Origin: Delphinus delphis
Lineage: Eukaryota; Chordata; Mammalia; Artiodactyla; Delphinidae
Reading direction: 5' to 3'
DNA length: 64,000 nucleotides
NCBI RefSeq assembly: GCF_949987515.2
Contig: NC_082702.1
Span: 48,081,600-48,145,599 of the forward strand
The notes under the pieces are model-generated. The model ran no database searches. It was not told where the DNA came from and saw only the letters and a list, made by a program, of their open reading frames with translations. Below are positions 1-20,954 of the stretch, in pieces (within the stretch, counting starts at the first letter, position 1; each line of letters starts with the position of its first letter). The position numbers and the translations under genes were made by a program.

Positions 1-4700
<4,700 letters not shown>

Positions 4701-4935
4701 TAAACACACAAAATTAAAATGAAACAAGTAAGAGGTTGACATAATTTGCAACTTGATTAAAATGTATATTGTTCAGTAGAAGAACTTAAAGTAAATCTTT
4801 AAAAAATAGTTTAATGGTGGTGATTTAAAATGTCATTATTTTCTATGCATGTGGTATCTGTGTAGAACATCTAATAATAAATGTGTCTTATTAAGTCCCA
4901 AAACAAAAAGGATAGACTTTATTCCTCTTAGAAGA

Positions 4936-5259
4936 TTGATACACACCATATGATTTCACTTATAAGTAGAATCTAGAAAACAAAACAAATGAACAAACAT
5001 AACAAAAGAGAAACAGACTCACAGATACAGAGAACAAACAGGTGGTAGCCCAAGGGGAGGGGAGTAGGGGGATGAAAAGAAAAAAAAATGTAACAACTGT
5101 GGTAATAAATGCTAATTAGCTTGTTTATGGTGAGCATTTCACAATGTATATTCATATGAAACCATCACATTACAAACCATACATATATACAATTTTTGCC
5201 AACATAAAGTGGAAAAATATTTTAAATAATAATAATAAAAGAAAAAAGGTTGATACACA
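4936..5259 (+). mobile_element. 5'-truncated L1 3'-end insertion with target-site duplication
   Basis: Resembles a mammalian L1 3' UTR: 'catatgatttcacttataag...aatctagaaaacaaaacaaatgaac' and 'gagaacaaacaggtggtagcc', ending in an A-rich tail. A 10-bp duplication, ttgatacaca, lies at 4936-4945 and 5250-5259. Only about 300 bp of the element remain. Confidence 0.75.
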
Positions 5260-5519
5260 TGAAAGCTTTGAAAATATTTACTTTTTAAATTTGGGCATAA
5301 ATGAATTTTAGTCTTGAATTCTTTACTTACATAAACTTAAAGAGGAATTAATAGTCTTGGAATATGTGTTTGATTAAATTCAACATCCATTCATGATAAA
5401 GAGAAAAAGAAAGCTCAGTAAATTACCAATAGAAGAAAATTTACTTAATTTGTTAAAGAGGACCCATAAAAAAACCTACAGCACATGTCACAGTTTATTG
5501 TGAAATATTGAAAACTTTA

Positions 5520-6440
5520 CCCCTGTTGCCAACATTAACACAAAGGTGCCTGCTATTATCATTCTGTTCACCATTGTTTTGGAGGTCCTAGCCAGTGCAA
5601 TAAAGCAAGAGAAAGAAATGAAAGATACATGTACCGGAAAGGAAGAACTATGCCTCTCATTATTTGTAGATGGCCAGGTTATGTATTGAGAGTATTCTCA
5701 ACAATCTACAGACTAACTATTAAAAGTTAGGATGATCACTAGATATCAAGTTAATGTAAAAATTAATTTCATTTTTGTATACCAGCAATTAAAATGAAAT
5801 TTTAGAAGATTCTATTTTCAGTAGCATCAAAAACCTCAAATACATGGTAATAAATCTTAAAAAAGTTGTGTACAACTTTTATACAGATAAGTGTAAAATA
5901 CTCCTGAGGTAAATTAAATCCTAAATAAGTGGAGAAATATGAAAGTTTCCTTGATTGGAAAACTCAATACGGTGGTATAAACGTCAGTTCTTCCCAACTA
6001 GGTATTGATTCAGTGCAAACCTTAATTAAAATTTCAGCAGTGTGTTTGTTCGTTGGTATAATTTTTTTCGTGAAAATTGGCAAGCAGATTCTACAATTTA
6101 TCAGTAAATTTGAAGGGACAAGAAGAACCAAATCAGTCTTAAAAAGTAAAGTTGGAGGACTCAACTCTACCAGATATAATATAGACATTATATTGATAGG
6201 CTAAGTAAAACAGCATGTAATTGACACAAGGATAAACAAATAGACCAATGAAGCAACATAGAGAATCTATAAACAGACTCCCTCATATGTGGATAGTTGA
6301 TTCATTGCAAAGGTGGCACTGATGAACAGTGAAGAAAAGATGGTCTTTTCAACAAGTGGTGCTGGGGAAAATTGTCTGTAAATATTGTAAAAAAGACTTG
6401 ATCCCTTCACCGTCAAACACACATAGATTCTAGATGAATC
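5520..6440 (+). mobile_element. Degenerate L1 ORF2 fragment (reverse transcriptase region)
   Basis: Follows L1 ORF2 order: 'ctattatcattctgttcaccattgt', 'gtcctagccagtgcaataaa', then the catalytic region near 5660-5680. There the expected Phe-Ala-Asp-Asp box reads as Phe-Val-Asp-Gly, so it is inactive. It continues through 'acaatctacagactaa' to a late ORF2 segment near 6300-6430. Many indels; a neutral fossil. Confidence 0.8.
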
Positions 6441-6665
6441 GTGCAGTCCAGTGTAGTGGCCACAGCAACAAATGCCTATTTAGATTCACATTTAATTAAA
6501 ATTAATATAACTAAGTGACTTGAAACAAATTTTACAAGTTTAAGTTAATTCATTAAAATAAGATTAAATTAAAAGCCAATTCCTCAGTCTCACTAGCCAC
6601 ATTTTAACTACTCCATAGCCATCTAGTCCATCATTGGAAAAAGTTTACATTGGATAGCGCTGCGT
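6440..6665. mobile_element. hAT-Charlie-type nonautonomous DNA transposon relic
   Basis: The ends resemble the 'cagtgctgtccaatag' inverted terminus (gcagtccagtgtagtgg at the left, attggatagcgctgc at the right). The 'cctcagtctcactagccacatttt' segment is typical of a common mammalian hAT MITE. The subfamily name is left open. Confidence 0.65.
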
Positions 6666-6689
6666 CAGGAAGTCAGCATTTCATGGAGC

Positions 6690-7125
6690 AAAATAAGCAG
6701 AAAAAGGAAATATGAAATTGAAGCAGGAGGCTTGGCAGAGGAGGATTTACTACTTAAAATCTGGCAGTGAATATCTAGGGAAAGAGCCTTCCGGGCAGAG
6801 GAAATAGGAAGTGCTAAGTCCTGAGAGAGGTGATCTCACCAGGTGTGTTCAGAAAACAGCAGCAGATAAAGTGTGACTGGAGTATGGTGAGTAATCTGGG
6901 AGTAGTAGGAGAGCAAGAGGGAATCAAGTGGGTGGGGGCAGGAGAGGAAGAGTCATGGGTCCTTACAACATGTAAGGTCTCTGGTTTTTACCCTGAATGA
7001 GCTGAGAAGACATTGGAGAGTTTTAAGCAATGGTAGATGCAATCTGACTTCCTTTAATAAAATCATGATTGCTCCTGTGTTGGGAAATGCCTGTCTAGGA
7101 GCAGGGGTAGAAAGGAGTTAGAAAA

Positions 7126-7166
<41 letters not shown>

Positions 7167-7560
7167 ACCAAATACGTACATACATGGAGATAAGATGTAT
7201 ATGTATAATAGGAGTTTGGAAGTCTGTTTGGAGACCAAGTTCAAGTAACGCAAGAATCCAGGCAAGAGCTGGAGATGGTGGGTTGTACTGGATGATACAA
7301 TGTAGATGGTGGACAGAGATTAAATTTTCTCATTGAATATGTGTGAGGAATGAGAAAACAAAAGGAACCAAAAAACTAACACCACATTTTTGGCTTGGGA
7401 AAATGGGAGTGATTAAGTTGCCATTATTTGAGATGTGGTCAGAGAAGGTTTGAAGGGAAAGATAACGAGCTTAGTTTTACACATTTTGAGTTTGAGATGT
7501 CTGTCACACATTCAGATGTGGAACTGCGAAGCCAGTTGAATATGGGAGCAACAGTTTCTT
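6690..7560 (+). repeat. Old long interspersed repeat, copy 1 of 3
   Basis: Shares ordered blocks with 33395-34660 and 43470-44150: 'gagccttccgggcagaggaa', 'tttttaccctgaatgagctg', 'gatgcaatctgacttcc', and 'ttgagtttgagatgtctgt...cagatgtgga'. All three copies lie on the same strand. The family is an ancient mammal-wide repeat (possibly L2-like) that I cannot name with certainty by eye. A GT microsatellite interrupts it at 7131-7164. Confidence 0.55.
7131..7164. repeat. (GT)17 microsatellite
   Basis: Perfect GT dinucleotide run inside the old repeat. Confidence 0.97.
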
Positions 7561-7715
7561 TGTATTAATGTGTAATTCTGAAAACTGCAGGGTAGTGGTA
7601 AAACCTTGGCCACACATATTCGGGAAAATTACTATAGAATGTGTCTTAGAGATTTTTCATATAACACAACCAGGTGGCTTCTGTTTGCTGTCTCCATCGT
7701 TGAGGACGCTACCTG

Positions 7716-8056
7716 TCTTAGTCTGTTTGGTGTTGTAGCAGAATGCCACCGACTGGGTAGCTTATAAACAATAGAAATATTTCTCACAGTTTTAGACGAT
7801 GGGAAGTCCTAGGTCATGGTGCCAGCATTGTCAGGTGAGGGCTGCCTTCCAGCTTTCAGACTTCTTGTATCCTCACATGATAGAAGGAGCTCTGTGGGGT
7901 CTCTTTTATAAGAGCACTAATTCCATTCATGAGGGCTCCCCCCTCTTGACCTCATGACCTCCCAGAGGTGCCACCTACTAAAACCATTACCTTTGGGGGT
8001 TAGTGATTCAACATATGAATTTTAGTGGAGGACACAAACATTCAGACCATAGCACC
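7716..8056 (-). mobile_element. MaLR-type LTR (MLT/MST group), solo
   Basis: The reverse complement of a mammalian MaLR LTR. The + strand reads 'cttagtctgtttggtgttgtagcag', 'gactgggtagcttataaacaat', 'ttctcacagtttt', and ends 'gacacaaacattcagaccatagca'. It is close to full length, and no internal retroviral sequence adjoins it. Confidence 0.75.
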
Positions 8057-8185
8057 GCTCCAAATGCCAAAGCAACCTGAGACAGCTGATGACTCTTACA
8101 TGTTTATCTCCTCAATGAAATTCCCCAGTCGGCACAGCACGACTTCCAGGTAGTGCTCTGAGGCAGGAGGGTTGGGGTGAGACGA

Positions 8186-8195
8186 TAAAATCAGT

Positions 8196-8234
<39 letters not shown>

Positions 8235-8440
8235 TGATACACGGGCCTCTCACTGTTGTGGCCTCTCCCGTTGCGGAGCACAGGCTCCGGACGCACAGGA
8301 TCAGCGGCCATGGCTCACGGGCCCAGCCGCTCCGCAGCATGTGGGATCTTCCCGGACCAGGGCACGAACCCGTGTCCCCTGCATCGGCAGGCGGACTCTC
8401 AACCACTGCGCCACCAGGGAAGCCCTAAAATCAGTGTTTT
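8186..8440 (-). mobile_element. Young CHR-type SINE with perfect target-site duplication
   Basis: Body 8201-8425 in reverse orientation with a long T-run (complement of the poly-A tail, to 8233). A perfect 15-bp duplication, taaaatcagtgtttt, lies at 8186-8200 and 8426-8440. The short subfamily; it ends ccaccagggaagccc. Several open frames through here are just this SINE. Confidence 0.95.
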
Positions 8441-8810
8441 TAAAAATCTCCCCATTTGATGCTTTTGTGCACCCAGGTTTGGGAGTAGCTGTTTTCGACC
8501 TGTGGTTCTCAACCTTTAGAGAACACCCCGCTCTATTATGTGAGAATTGAACATAATAAATGTGAGAAGACTTCACAGAGAGAAAAGGAAAATTTTGCAA
8601 ATGAAAGATATGAATTTAAGCGTCAAATAACTTTCTGATTTTTTCTGTTTGTGTTGTGAGCGAGATTTAACAGTCTATCACTGCATCCCTGTGAATCCTG
8701 CATTCCCACAAGAGCACCCTGAACTATTCATATGCACTTGCTTTATGAAGTTTTGATTCTGCAATTCAGATGCCTCTAAGTATCTGTAATCTTTAAAGCT
8801 TTAAGTAATA

Positions 8811-8811
<1 letters not shown>

Positions 8812-8856
<45 letters not shown>
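8812..8856. repeat. (CA)22 microsatellite
   Basis: Perfect CA run directly left of the Tigger-like relic. Confidence 0.97.
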
Positions 8857-8857
<1 letters not shown>

Positions 8858-8859
<2 letters not shown>

Positions 8860-9472
8860 TTCTCATTATCTGTGATAGTAATGTTCTGTAAAGTAACCAC
8901 AGACACTTGAATTAGTGAATACTGAACCATTGCTCCCAGGGAATTACAGTAAGATTAGGTTCCTGTGTGCCTCTGGTCATAGTATTCTCATCAACTGATC
9001 AATATATAACCTTGCTTTACTAGTGTTTCAGACTAAAGACACCTTATTTAACACATACTGTTGATTCATTAACATTGAACTCACAACCAATAGCACCAGA
9101 ACTCTTACCTGAAGGAAGCTTTTCTATCACATGTGTTCTCAGAAGGCACATCACAGCCTTCTTGTGCTTGGGAACCCTGGACCGCTCTTCAGCTCTATGC
9201 TTGGAGGCCACTTTAAATAGTGAAATCACCAAGCACAAAGACCATGGCACAAATAGGATACGTGTTTACAGTATGAGAGCTGAAGCAAGGAGTCAGAGTG
9301 TGGCTCTGTTCAACTTCAGCTGGGCAGCTGCAATTCATATTGGGCAACTCGGTTTTTTTGCTTTGTGTCTACAGACATTACAAGAGCACCTCAAGAACTG
9401 ATTTTGGGATCCATATAAATTTTAGTGAGTAGGCAGATTCACAAATGATGAGAATCTGCAGATAATGAGGAT
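8858..9472 (-). mobile_element. Tigger/pogo-like DNA transposon relic
   Basis: The two ends carry inverted 'ctcattatctg' motifs (8860-8870 and rc near 9458-9470). On the minus strand a 68-codon frame (9044-9250) ends in a helix-turn-helix-like stretch, IEKLPSGKSSGAIG followed by NESTV. It resembles the CENP-B-type N-terminus of pogo/Tigger transposases. The catalytic DDE domain is absent, so this is an internally deleted fossil. Confidence 0.6.
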
Positions 9473-10628
9473 GGACTGTACACACACACATGCATGCCTA
9501 CATTAGGTTTATTATGCATAATAATTCAGTGATTTATAGGCCGTGTACATTTTTCATGACCATCTCAATGGTAGGGAAATTATTAATTTCATTTTATTGA
9601 ATGAATTATTTCATTTCTATTAAATCAACATTTACCTTGTCATATTACTAATATGCCTATTTTAGTTACCTGAGTCTCACACCTCAACCCTGCAATTCGA
9701 AGCAGTGGATTTATGTATATATACACACACAGAGGTTAAAGGTGCTTTAGCAAAATTATCAAAAAGTATTGATGAAAAAGAGGACATTCACAAAACTTAA
9801 AGCCATTTGAAGAGCAAGCAGTGGACAGAGACACAGATAATCCAGTTAGGAAACAGGGAAGTACCTTCAGAAGCTCCGGAATATTGAAACATATTCAAAC
9901 AAAAGTGACAGTCCCAGAGTGTAACAACCCAGTGAAAAATGCACATTACAGCTTGAAACTTCACTTACTGATGTGGTTTTGCAAATGCGGAAACCAAGAC
10001 TCAAGGAGGTTGACAGAGGCAGACTAAGGAATATCATTAGGGATAGATCAAGACATCAAACCTTGGTCCCGTCTCCTAGCCTGAAAATGTTTCCACTAGA
10101 AAAGGCTACATTCTACCAATGTCTCATTGCTTGTAGCCAATAACATATCCTCAAGGTACAGAAATCAGGTATACCAATTATGAAGGCAAGACAATATGCT
10201 GAATTGGCAGCTTGCAAATGTGTAACTGAAAAAAAAAAGCTCTTAGTCTAGAATTACTGTCCAACAGATGATTCCACATGGATTTAAATATCTTTAAGCA
10301 TTACAAGCTAAAAGATACAATGAAAAGCCCTTTTGAATGGATAATTTCCTAAAATATGTTACAAACGGAAAATTCTTTCTAAGCAGAATATTCTAAATAT
10401 AATTTAAAAATAATTAGGATAATATGAATCCCAGTGGCTGTCTCTGTTGAAACGTATAGGGCTTTTTTGTTCTTCTTGTACGCTAAAGCCATTGCTTTCT
10501 CTGTAAAGAAATAGTTTTATGTTCAAGAAATGTCTCAGCATCAAATATTGTACTGTAAGGACAGTTGTTTCAGCGCAGAGAAATTGTTGAGAGGTATAGC
10601 TGTGGCTTTTTAACTTTTGTGAAAATAA

Positions 10629-10961
10629 TAATTCTATGGGATTTTTTAAAAAATATCATTCCTTATTTTTTATTAATTTATTTATTTTTGCTGTGTTGGG
10701 TCTTCGTTTCTGTGCGAGGGCTTCTTCTAGTTGTGGCAAGCGGGGGCCACTCTTCATCGCGGTGCACGGGCCTCTCACTATAGCGGCCCCTCCTGTTGTG
10801 GAGCACAGGCTCCAGACGCACAGGCTCAGCAATTGTGGCTCACGGGCCTAGCCGCTCCGCGGCATGCGGGATCCTCCCAAACCAGGGCTCGAACCCGTGT
10901 CCCCTGCATTAGCAGGCAGACTCCCAACCACTGCGCCACCAGGGAAGCCCTAATTCTATGG
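10629..10961 (-). mobile_element. CHR-type SINE with target-site duplication
   Basis: Reverse orientation, ending ccaccagggaagccc at 10950. The 11-bp duplication taattctatgg lies at 10629-10639 and 10951-10961. Its tail side includes the 'ctgtgttgggtcttcgtt' segment. It lies only about 180 bp from an oppositely oriented SINE at 11130. Confidence 0.9.
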
Positions 10962-11129
10962 TTTAAAGTCACCTTTCCCCAGTGCCCCACTACGAAGACT
11001 CCTGGATTTAGTTTCACTGACTCAGTAAGTTTAGAGACCAAGGTCTACTCTATTAAATCCAAGCTCCCCATGTGATTCTGAGATAGGGGCCCCTGAGACC
11101 CTTTCATGAGAAGTCTGGAGAGTGTTAAG

Positions 11130-11482
11130 ACTTCCCTCGTGGTGCAGTGGTTAAGAAGCTGCCTGCCAGTGCAGGGGATACGGGTTGGAGCCCTGTTCTG
11201 GGAAGATCCCACATGCCTCAGAGCAACTAAGCCCGGGCGCCGCAACTACTGAGCCTGTGCTCTAGAGCCCGCAAGCCACAACTACTGAGCCCACGTGCCA
11301 CAACTACTGAGCCCGTGCGCCTAGAGCCCATGCTCCACAACAAGAGAGGCCACCGCAACGAGAAGCCCGTGAGCCGCAACAAAGAGTAGCCCCCACTCGC
11401 TGCAACTAGAGAAAAGCCCGCGTGCAGCAACGAAGACCCAACGCAGCCAAAAGTAAATAAATACATTTATTAAAAAAAAAAA
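11130..11482 (+). mobile_element. CHR-type SINE, long subfamily
   Basis: Forward orientation. Head 'gacttccctcgtggtgcagtgg', several 'ccacaactactgagccc' units, then 'gcaacgaagacccaacgcag' and an A-rich tail ending near 11482. No clear target-site duplication was seen. Confidence 0.88.
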
Positions 11483-12955
11483 GACATAATAGCAAAACTA
11501 TCTTTACTTTAGGGATTTCAATAGTAAAGACCTTCTTAATAGCTATGAGAGTTAATAACTCACTATCGTTATTCAAATGCAGCCTTGTTTACATCAAGTT
11601 TTGCTCCAGGATGCTAGCTTTTCTTTCATCTCCCAGCTTTCCTTAACACAGCACTTCCTACCCACTCTTACAGTCTTTATCACCTCTATCACCCGCAGCT
11701 ATTAATCCTGAAGGAACGCATACTCTGCAACTGTGTTGCTTAAACAGCATGTTTTTTCTTTACACTGTTATCACACTAGAAAATAGCAGTCAGCCCAAGA
11801 TAAATCGAGTTCTTAATCACTCAGTTGCTTCACATACAATCTATATGTTAGAAATCGCTTTCAGGGAGAGACACCAGTAAACCCAAACTGCCTTTCAATG
11901 TTTTAGTATATATATTAATTTCATAGGTTTTCTGCTGTCTCTTCTTATTTCCCTGTGTTTCCTTACCTTGACAACTCTCTTTGCACTTGGTAAAGGATAA
12001 TTTTCAAAAAAATGACATCACGACTCTCACACAGATAGAAAAATAAAAGCTAAAAAAAAAAAAAGCTTCACGTTTTGAAGATCTTGTTTAATGTTTAACC
12101 TTATTCCTGAGGAAACTGGTAAGCTGCTACAGTCAGTTCAAAGAGGATCCAAAGAACAGATATATCCATACATCAGTAATGCTGAAGTGACTGGGCCAAG
12201 GGAGGCAAAACTGGCTTCTTCTCTTGTGGAGGAGCCCATCGACCTCTACCAGGTTGAATTTGCTGGTCTGTAGACAGAATTACTTGTAAGGAAACAATGC
12301 CTTGCTTGCTAAGCAAAACAAATAGCAAAAAAACTGGAAGTCTGTGTTAAAGGATAATTTAATGTAAATATGTCTTAGAGATAGTGGATTTCCCTGGAGG
12401 GATTTGAAGCTTATCTCCCCCAGAGGTATTTACCTACATTGTAAAACCTAAGAACTTGACCGCCCTCTCCTCAGAGATTTGTTGCATTGCAGAGTTCCTC
12501 TCTCACTCTTTGTCGGGGTGGAGACGTGCCAGCCATCCTCTATAAGCTCCAAGTCTTGTAATTTGGGGGTCCCTCTCTCGTGGTACAACTCCAGTAGGCT
12601 TAGGTGCATCTGCCACTCACTGCATCTAGAGAGAGTGAGAGAGTTAAAGATAAATAGATACAATGTGTATAGAAGGCAAGATAACTTGTTAGCTTGCAAG
12701 TGGGATGTCTCATACCCTTCACAGTTTCAGCCTTATCATTATTTTGCAGTTGCATCAGATGTCTCCTATTTACAAAGTTCTAAAATAGTTAAGAGGCAAT
12801 GAACATCTCAGAGCCACCACAGAATCACAACCAGATAACCTGGAAGGCTGTGCTCTAGTCTGGACAACACTTTGTTTTTATTCATTCACATGTTTATTCC
12901 TTCAGTGACTGATGTCTTTTTCAGCACTTGCCAAGCCCACGTGCTGGAGATACTA

Positions 12956-13009
12956 TAGTTAGTAAATCAGAACCTATCAGTGTAGTTAGCAAATCAGAAC
13001 CTATCAGTC
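12956..13009 (+). repeat. Two-copy 27-bp tandem duplication
   Basis: Units 12956-12982 and 12983-13009 differ at only two positions (the shared core includes aaatcagaacctatcagt). It is not part of any interspersed repeat I recognise. Confidence 0.9.
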
Positions 13010-14626
13010 TTCTAATAGTGGAAAAACTGATAGATTAAATCACAAAATACTGAATTACGCATTGTGAAGGCTACTTTTTTTGTAGTTGTAATTTCTAAAT
13101 AGGTATTTGTAGAAATATCAGGTAACACAATCACGTCCGAAAGAACAGTGTAATAGTTTGCAGACATTCCTCTATTAGTAAAGTACATGCGACTGGGAGC
13201 ATGGACGCTGGGCTCTCATTTCCATTGCTCAGAATCCATTGTGATGCTTTCATTGTCTCTGCTTTGCCCTGGACATCTTGATTATCTGATAAGCACGGCA
13301 TCCCGCAACTTCCTCCTTTGTAGCACTTTATACTAGAAAATGAAATCACTTACAGAAACTATCAAATGGAAATTTTAGAATTGCAAAAGGAAACATTTCT
13401 CTGAGCAGCCCTTTAACAGCTGTCATGCACCTATGGCCTTGGATTTCTTACAATACCTTAAGAGACCTTACAAGAACACAGCGTGTTCTTCATGACCCAG
13501 TGGATGCTAAGCGATAGGGAAGTCCCTCTCAGGGTGACCCAAAAAGCAAAGAGACAAAGGTTTCAAGGAGGTTTATTGTCCTGCTCTTTCAGCAGCTACT
13601 CAGCCGGAGATGAGCTGCTTCATGCATGCCATTGATTCCCCACAAGAAAAGATGAATCATTCTGCTGAATAATAAAAGCAGAGTCCAACAGAGCCTAGGC
13701 TAACAGATTTGCCTGGTTAATAATCTTAAATTTCTAATAGTCAAGATTGTGTGGCTGAAATGATAGAATTTCAGACTTAATATATTGCCCCCTATATTCT
13801 GCCCTTTTTTTTTTTTTTCCAAATTTGCAAATGGAGGCTGAGATTTCGCCTGACTTTCTTAAGGGCACAGACACATGGCAGATCTGCAGCTCAGGTCTCC
13901 TGGTGATCTCTCCACTGTACTGCTGTCTGGTCATCCATAATTAATTTCATGAGCTTATATATCATGTCCTCTTTAAGGAAAATAATTTACTGTTAAAGCG
14001 CTTTGGTGAGCTGAAATGCAAGGTGGAAATAAAAGTAACAGCTATTGTTTCAGAGGAAAATAATGATCCACGTGTGGAGGGGAGTAAGGCTGTCAAATTT
14101 GCCTCCTGTCTCATTTATTTAACAGGCCTCTCTACTCAAAATTCTGATGACCAGGAGACGGGTGGGACTGAAATTTCTTGTTTTGATTGTGTTGATCCAT
14201 GTGAGTGTATTAGCTAAAAAGAGGCTGGCGGGGATTTCTACCTACTCTTTTCCTCCAATTTGGAATATTCTTCTTAATACAGAAGAGTTATGTGATTTAA
14301 CAGCACATTAATAGCAGAGTTTTGACAACTTCCAATCTGTTTCTCACCTATTAAATCGGAGGTCTTTTTCATTAATGTGTTCTTGAGTCTGCGTATATCA
14401 CAGTAAATATAATAAATTTATTGCTGGGAAAGTTGAAGGATACATACAATATGCCATCTTCTGTTACAAACCTTGTCGGATTTTTGTTTCATCTAACTAG
14501 TTTTGGTAATCAGTATGATTGAAATGTTTACAGACATTCAGGTGCTAATAGTGGTAGCTCTAGCACCTACTCAAAGATACATTATTTCTTGTGTTAGTTG
14601 AGTTGCTGATGCTGTACTGCATGTTC

Positions 14627-14859
14627 AAAAAAGTAACTTCTGGGGCTTCCCTGGTGGCGCAGTGGTTGAGAGTCCGCCTGCTGCTTCAGGGGACACAGGT
14701 TCGTGCCCCGGTCTGGGAAGATCCTACATGCCGTGGAGCGGCTAGGCCCGTGAGCCATGGCCACTGAGGCTGTGCGTCCGGAGCCTGTGCTCCGCAACAG
14801 GAGAGGCCACAACAGTGAGAGGCCCGCGTACCACAAAAAAAAAAAAAAAAAGTAACTTC
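14627..14859 (+). mobile_element. Young CHR-type SINE with target-site duplication
   Basis: Forward orientation, head gggcttccctggtggcgcag at about 14643, ending 'gcccgcgtaccac' plus poly-A. The 14-bp duplication aaaaaagtaacttc lies at 14627-14640 and 14846-14859. Short subfamily. Confidence 0.93.
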
Positions 14860-15729
14860 CTATTTGCATTGCGTAACTATGCACATCACATGATACCAAG
14901 ATGAATATTTCAGATTTGATTTTAAAAGAAATAGATGTATTTCTGGTGTAATTTCCTAACATCTGTGTCCGATGGATATATATTTATGTGTGTGTTTGTG
15001 TGTGTATCATAATCATATTATATATAGTTTTGTATCCTGCATTCCCCACTTAAATATTTTGTACATTTTCCCATGTTATGAAAAAATCCTCTATCCAAAA
15101 CTTGGTGTAAAACAGAAATAGATGTACACTCATAATTAAAAATTGTCTGAAGGGAGGTATATATACGGGCCATAAACGTTTGACTTTCTTTTTGCTGGCA
15201 GCATACAATAAGACTAGAAAAGTCATTGTTTACGTTATGTCATTTAAAATATTTTACAAATTCAAAGATACATTTTTTTTTCATATTGTAACATCTCTGA
15301 ATTCAGGGTGCGTTAACAATCAACAATGTTTTACAGTTATAATAGCGTCATTTTTTTCTTTCTTGAAGAAAAATAATGACGCATCTTCTAAAAGCAGAAT
15401 GTCAGATTTGATGAAATGCACCACAAATTTTAATAATCAGTTTTCTTAACATTTTTCACCATGAATATTTTCTGGCTGAATTAATATGAAAAAGTAGAAT
15501 AAAAACGCTGCAAATGCGTGGCGATCGTATAAATTTCAGGGAAAAAAGTCACTTTACTATAATTTAAAAGTTTTAAGAATCCATTTGTGTTGATTCTACC
15601 TCTCAGAGAGGTTTGATGACTAGAAAACTTTGACTCAGATAAAAGGTGATTTTGATTTTCTTTATTTATTTTAACTTTTGCAGACTAGTGATGGTCTCCT
15701 CTCTTTCTTCCCCCATTTCTGCATACAAG

Positions 15730-15927
15730 AAACTGCGTGGGCCATCATCCAGCACAATGGCTCCGATGTAACAAGAGTCCGCAGTACCAACCCAGAGAAG
15801 CCCTATGCTGGATTTTTCGACTACGTGGCCAGCATGGAGCAACTGCAGGCCACAGTTAACCGTGCGGAGCACTGTGAACAGGAGCTGACCTACTACTGCA
15901 AGAAGTCACGACTTGTAAATAAGGAAG
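15730..15927 (+). CDS. CNTNAP4: CNTNAP4 exon: fibrinogen-like region, middle (about exon 13)
   Basis: 198-bp exon, acceptor ...catacaag with a pyrimidine-rich run upstream, donor gtaagt at 15928, phase 1 at both ends. The first split codon is Glu. It then reads TAWAIIQHNGSDVTRVRS and later FFDYVASMEQLQATV, AEHCEQEL, TYYCKKSRLVNKE. The conserved Cys of AEHCEQ and YYCKK and the NGS sequon are present. It corresponds to the stretch following the first cysteine of the Caspr fibrinogen-like domain. From memory human Caspr4 has Gln where this sequence has Glu just before the exon end. Confidence 0.96.
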
Positions 15928-20366
<4,439 letters not shown>

Positions 20367-20914
20367 TGATTTCCATATGATTTCCTTATGCAAAATCAAG
20401 TTTATTATTCTTTTAAATGAGTCACTCAAAACATATATAAGTAGGCAGATACTAAACGAGGTAGTACAGTGAAGAAATTAAAGGCACGTTTTGATGAAAT
20501 GTATTACAATCTGAATTCTAAATGGTAAGATCACTATCTTGTTATTTGAATTTTTTGGTAATGGATCATGAGTCATACACCTTTTATTTCTGTAATATGA
20601 TGAAACAGAGGCATCTGCTTCATGTCTGCTTTTCATTTTAATTCAATTATCATTCTCTTTAAAATTAAGTATAATAAAGAATTGTATTATTCTCAAAATA
20701 TATTTACAGCCTTTAATTACTAACACATCTCTTCAATAATCTGCCCATAAAACCTTTAAATATATAAACTTAGAATTTCCCACAATTATTTAAACATGTA
20801 GCTCTTTTATTTTCTTAAAGGATACACTATGCTATGAAAAACTAATATTCCATTTATCATATTTTGAAAAAGGAAATCTATAATATTTAGGGATTTGAAA
20901 ATCGAGCTTGAAAT

Positions 20915-20954
20915 ATTCCATTTATTCATTTGACATTCCATTTATTCATTTGTC
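20915..20954 (+). repeat. Two-copy 20-bp tandem duplication
   Basis: attccatttattcatttgac followed directly by the same unit with one mismatch (tgac / tgtc). Confidence 0.85.

Noticed and set aside
8201..8425. tRNA gene in the SINE heads
   Set aside because: A- and B-box-like motifs are present, but they are the tRNA-derived promoter of the SINE, not a functional tRNA.
8096..8600. Several overlapping ORFs of 64-118 codons on both strands
   Set aside because: They are translations of the CHR SINE and its poly-T run. The same applies to ORFs at 10565-11466, 14594-14962, 22223-22808, 25562-25883, 30710-31211, 31884-32224 and 36612-36839.
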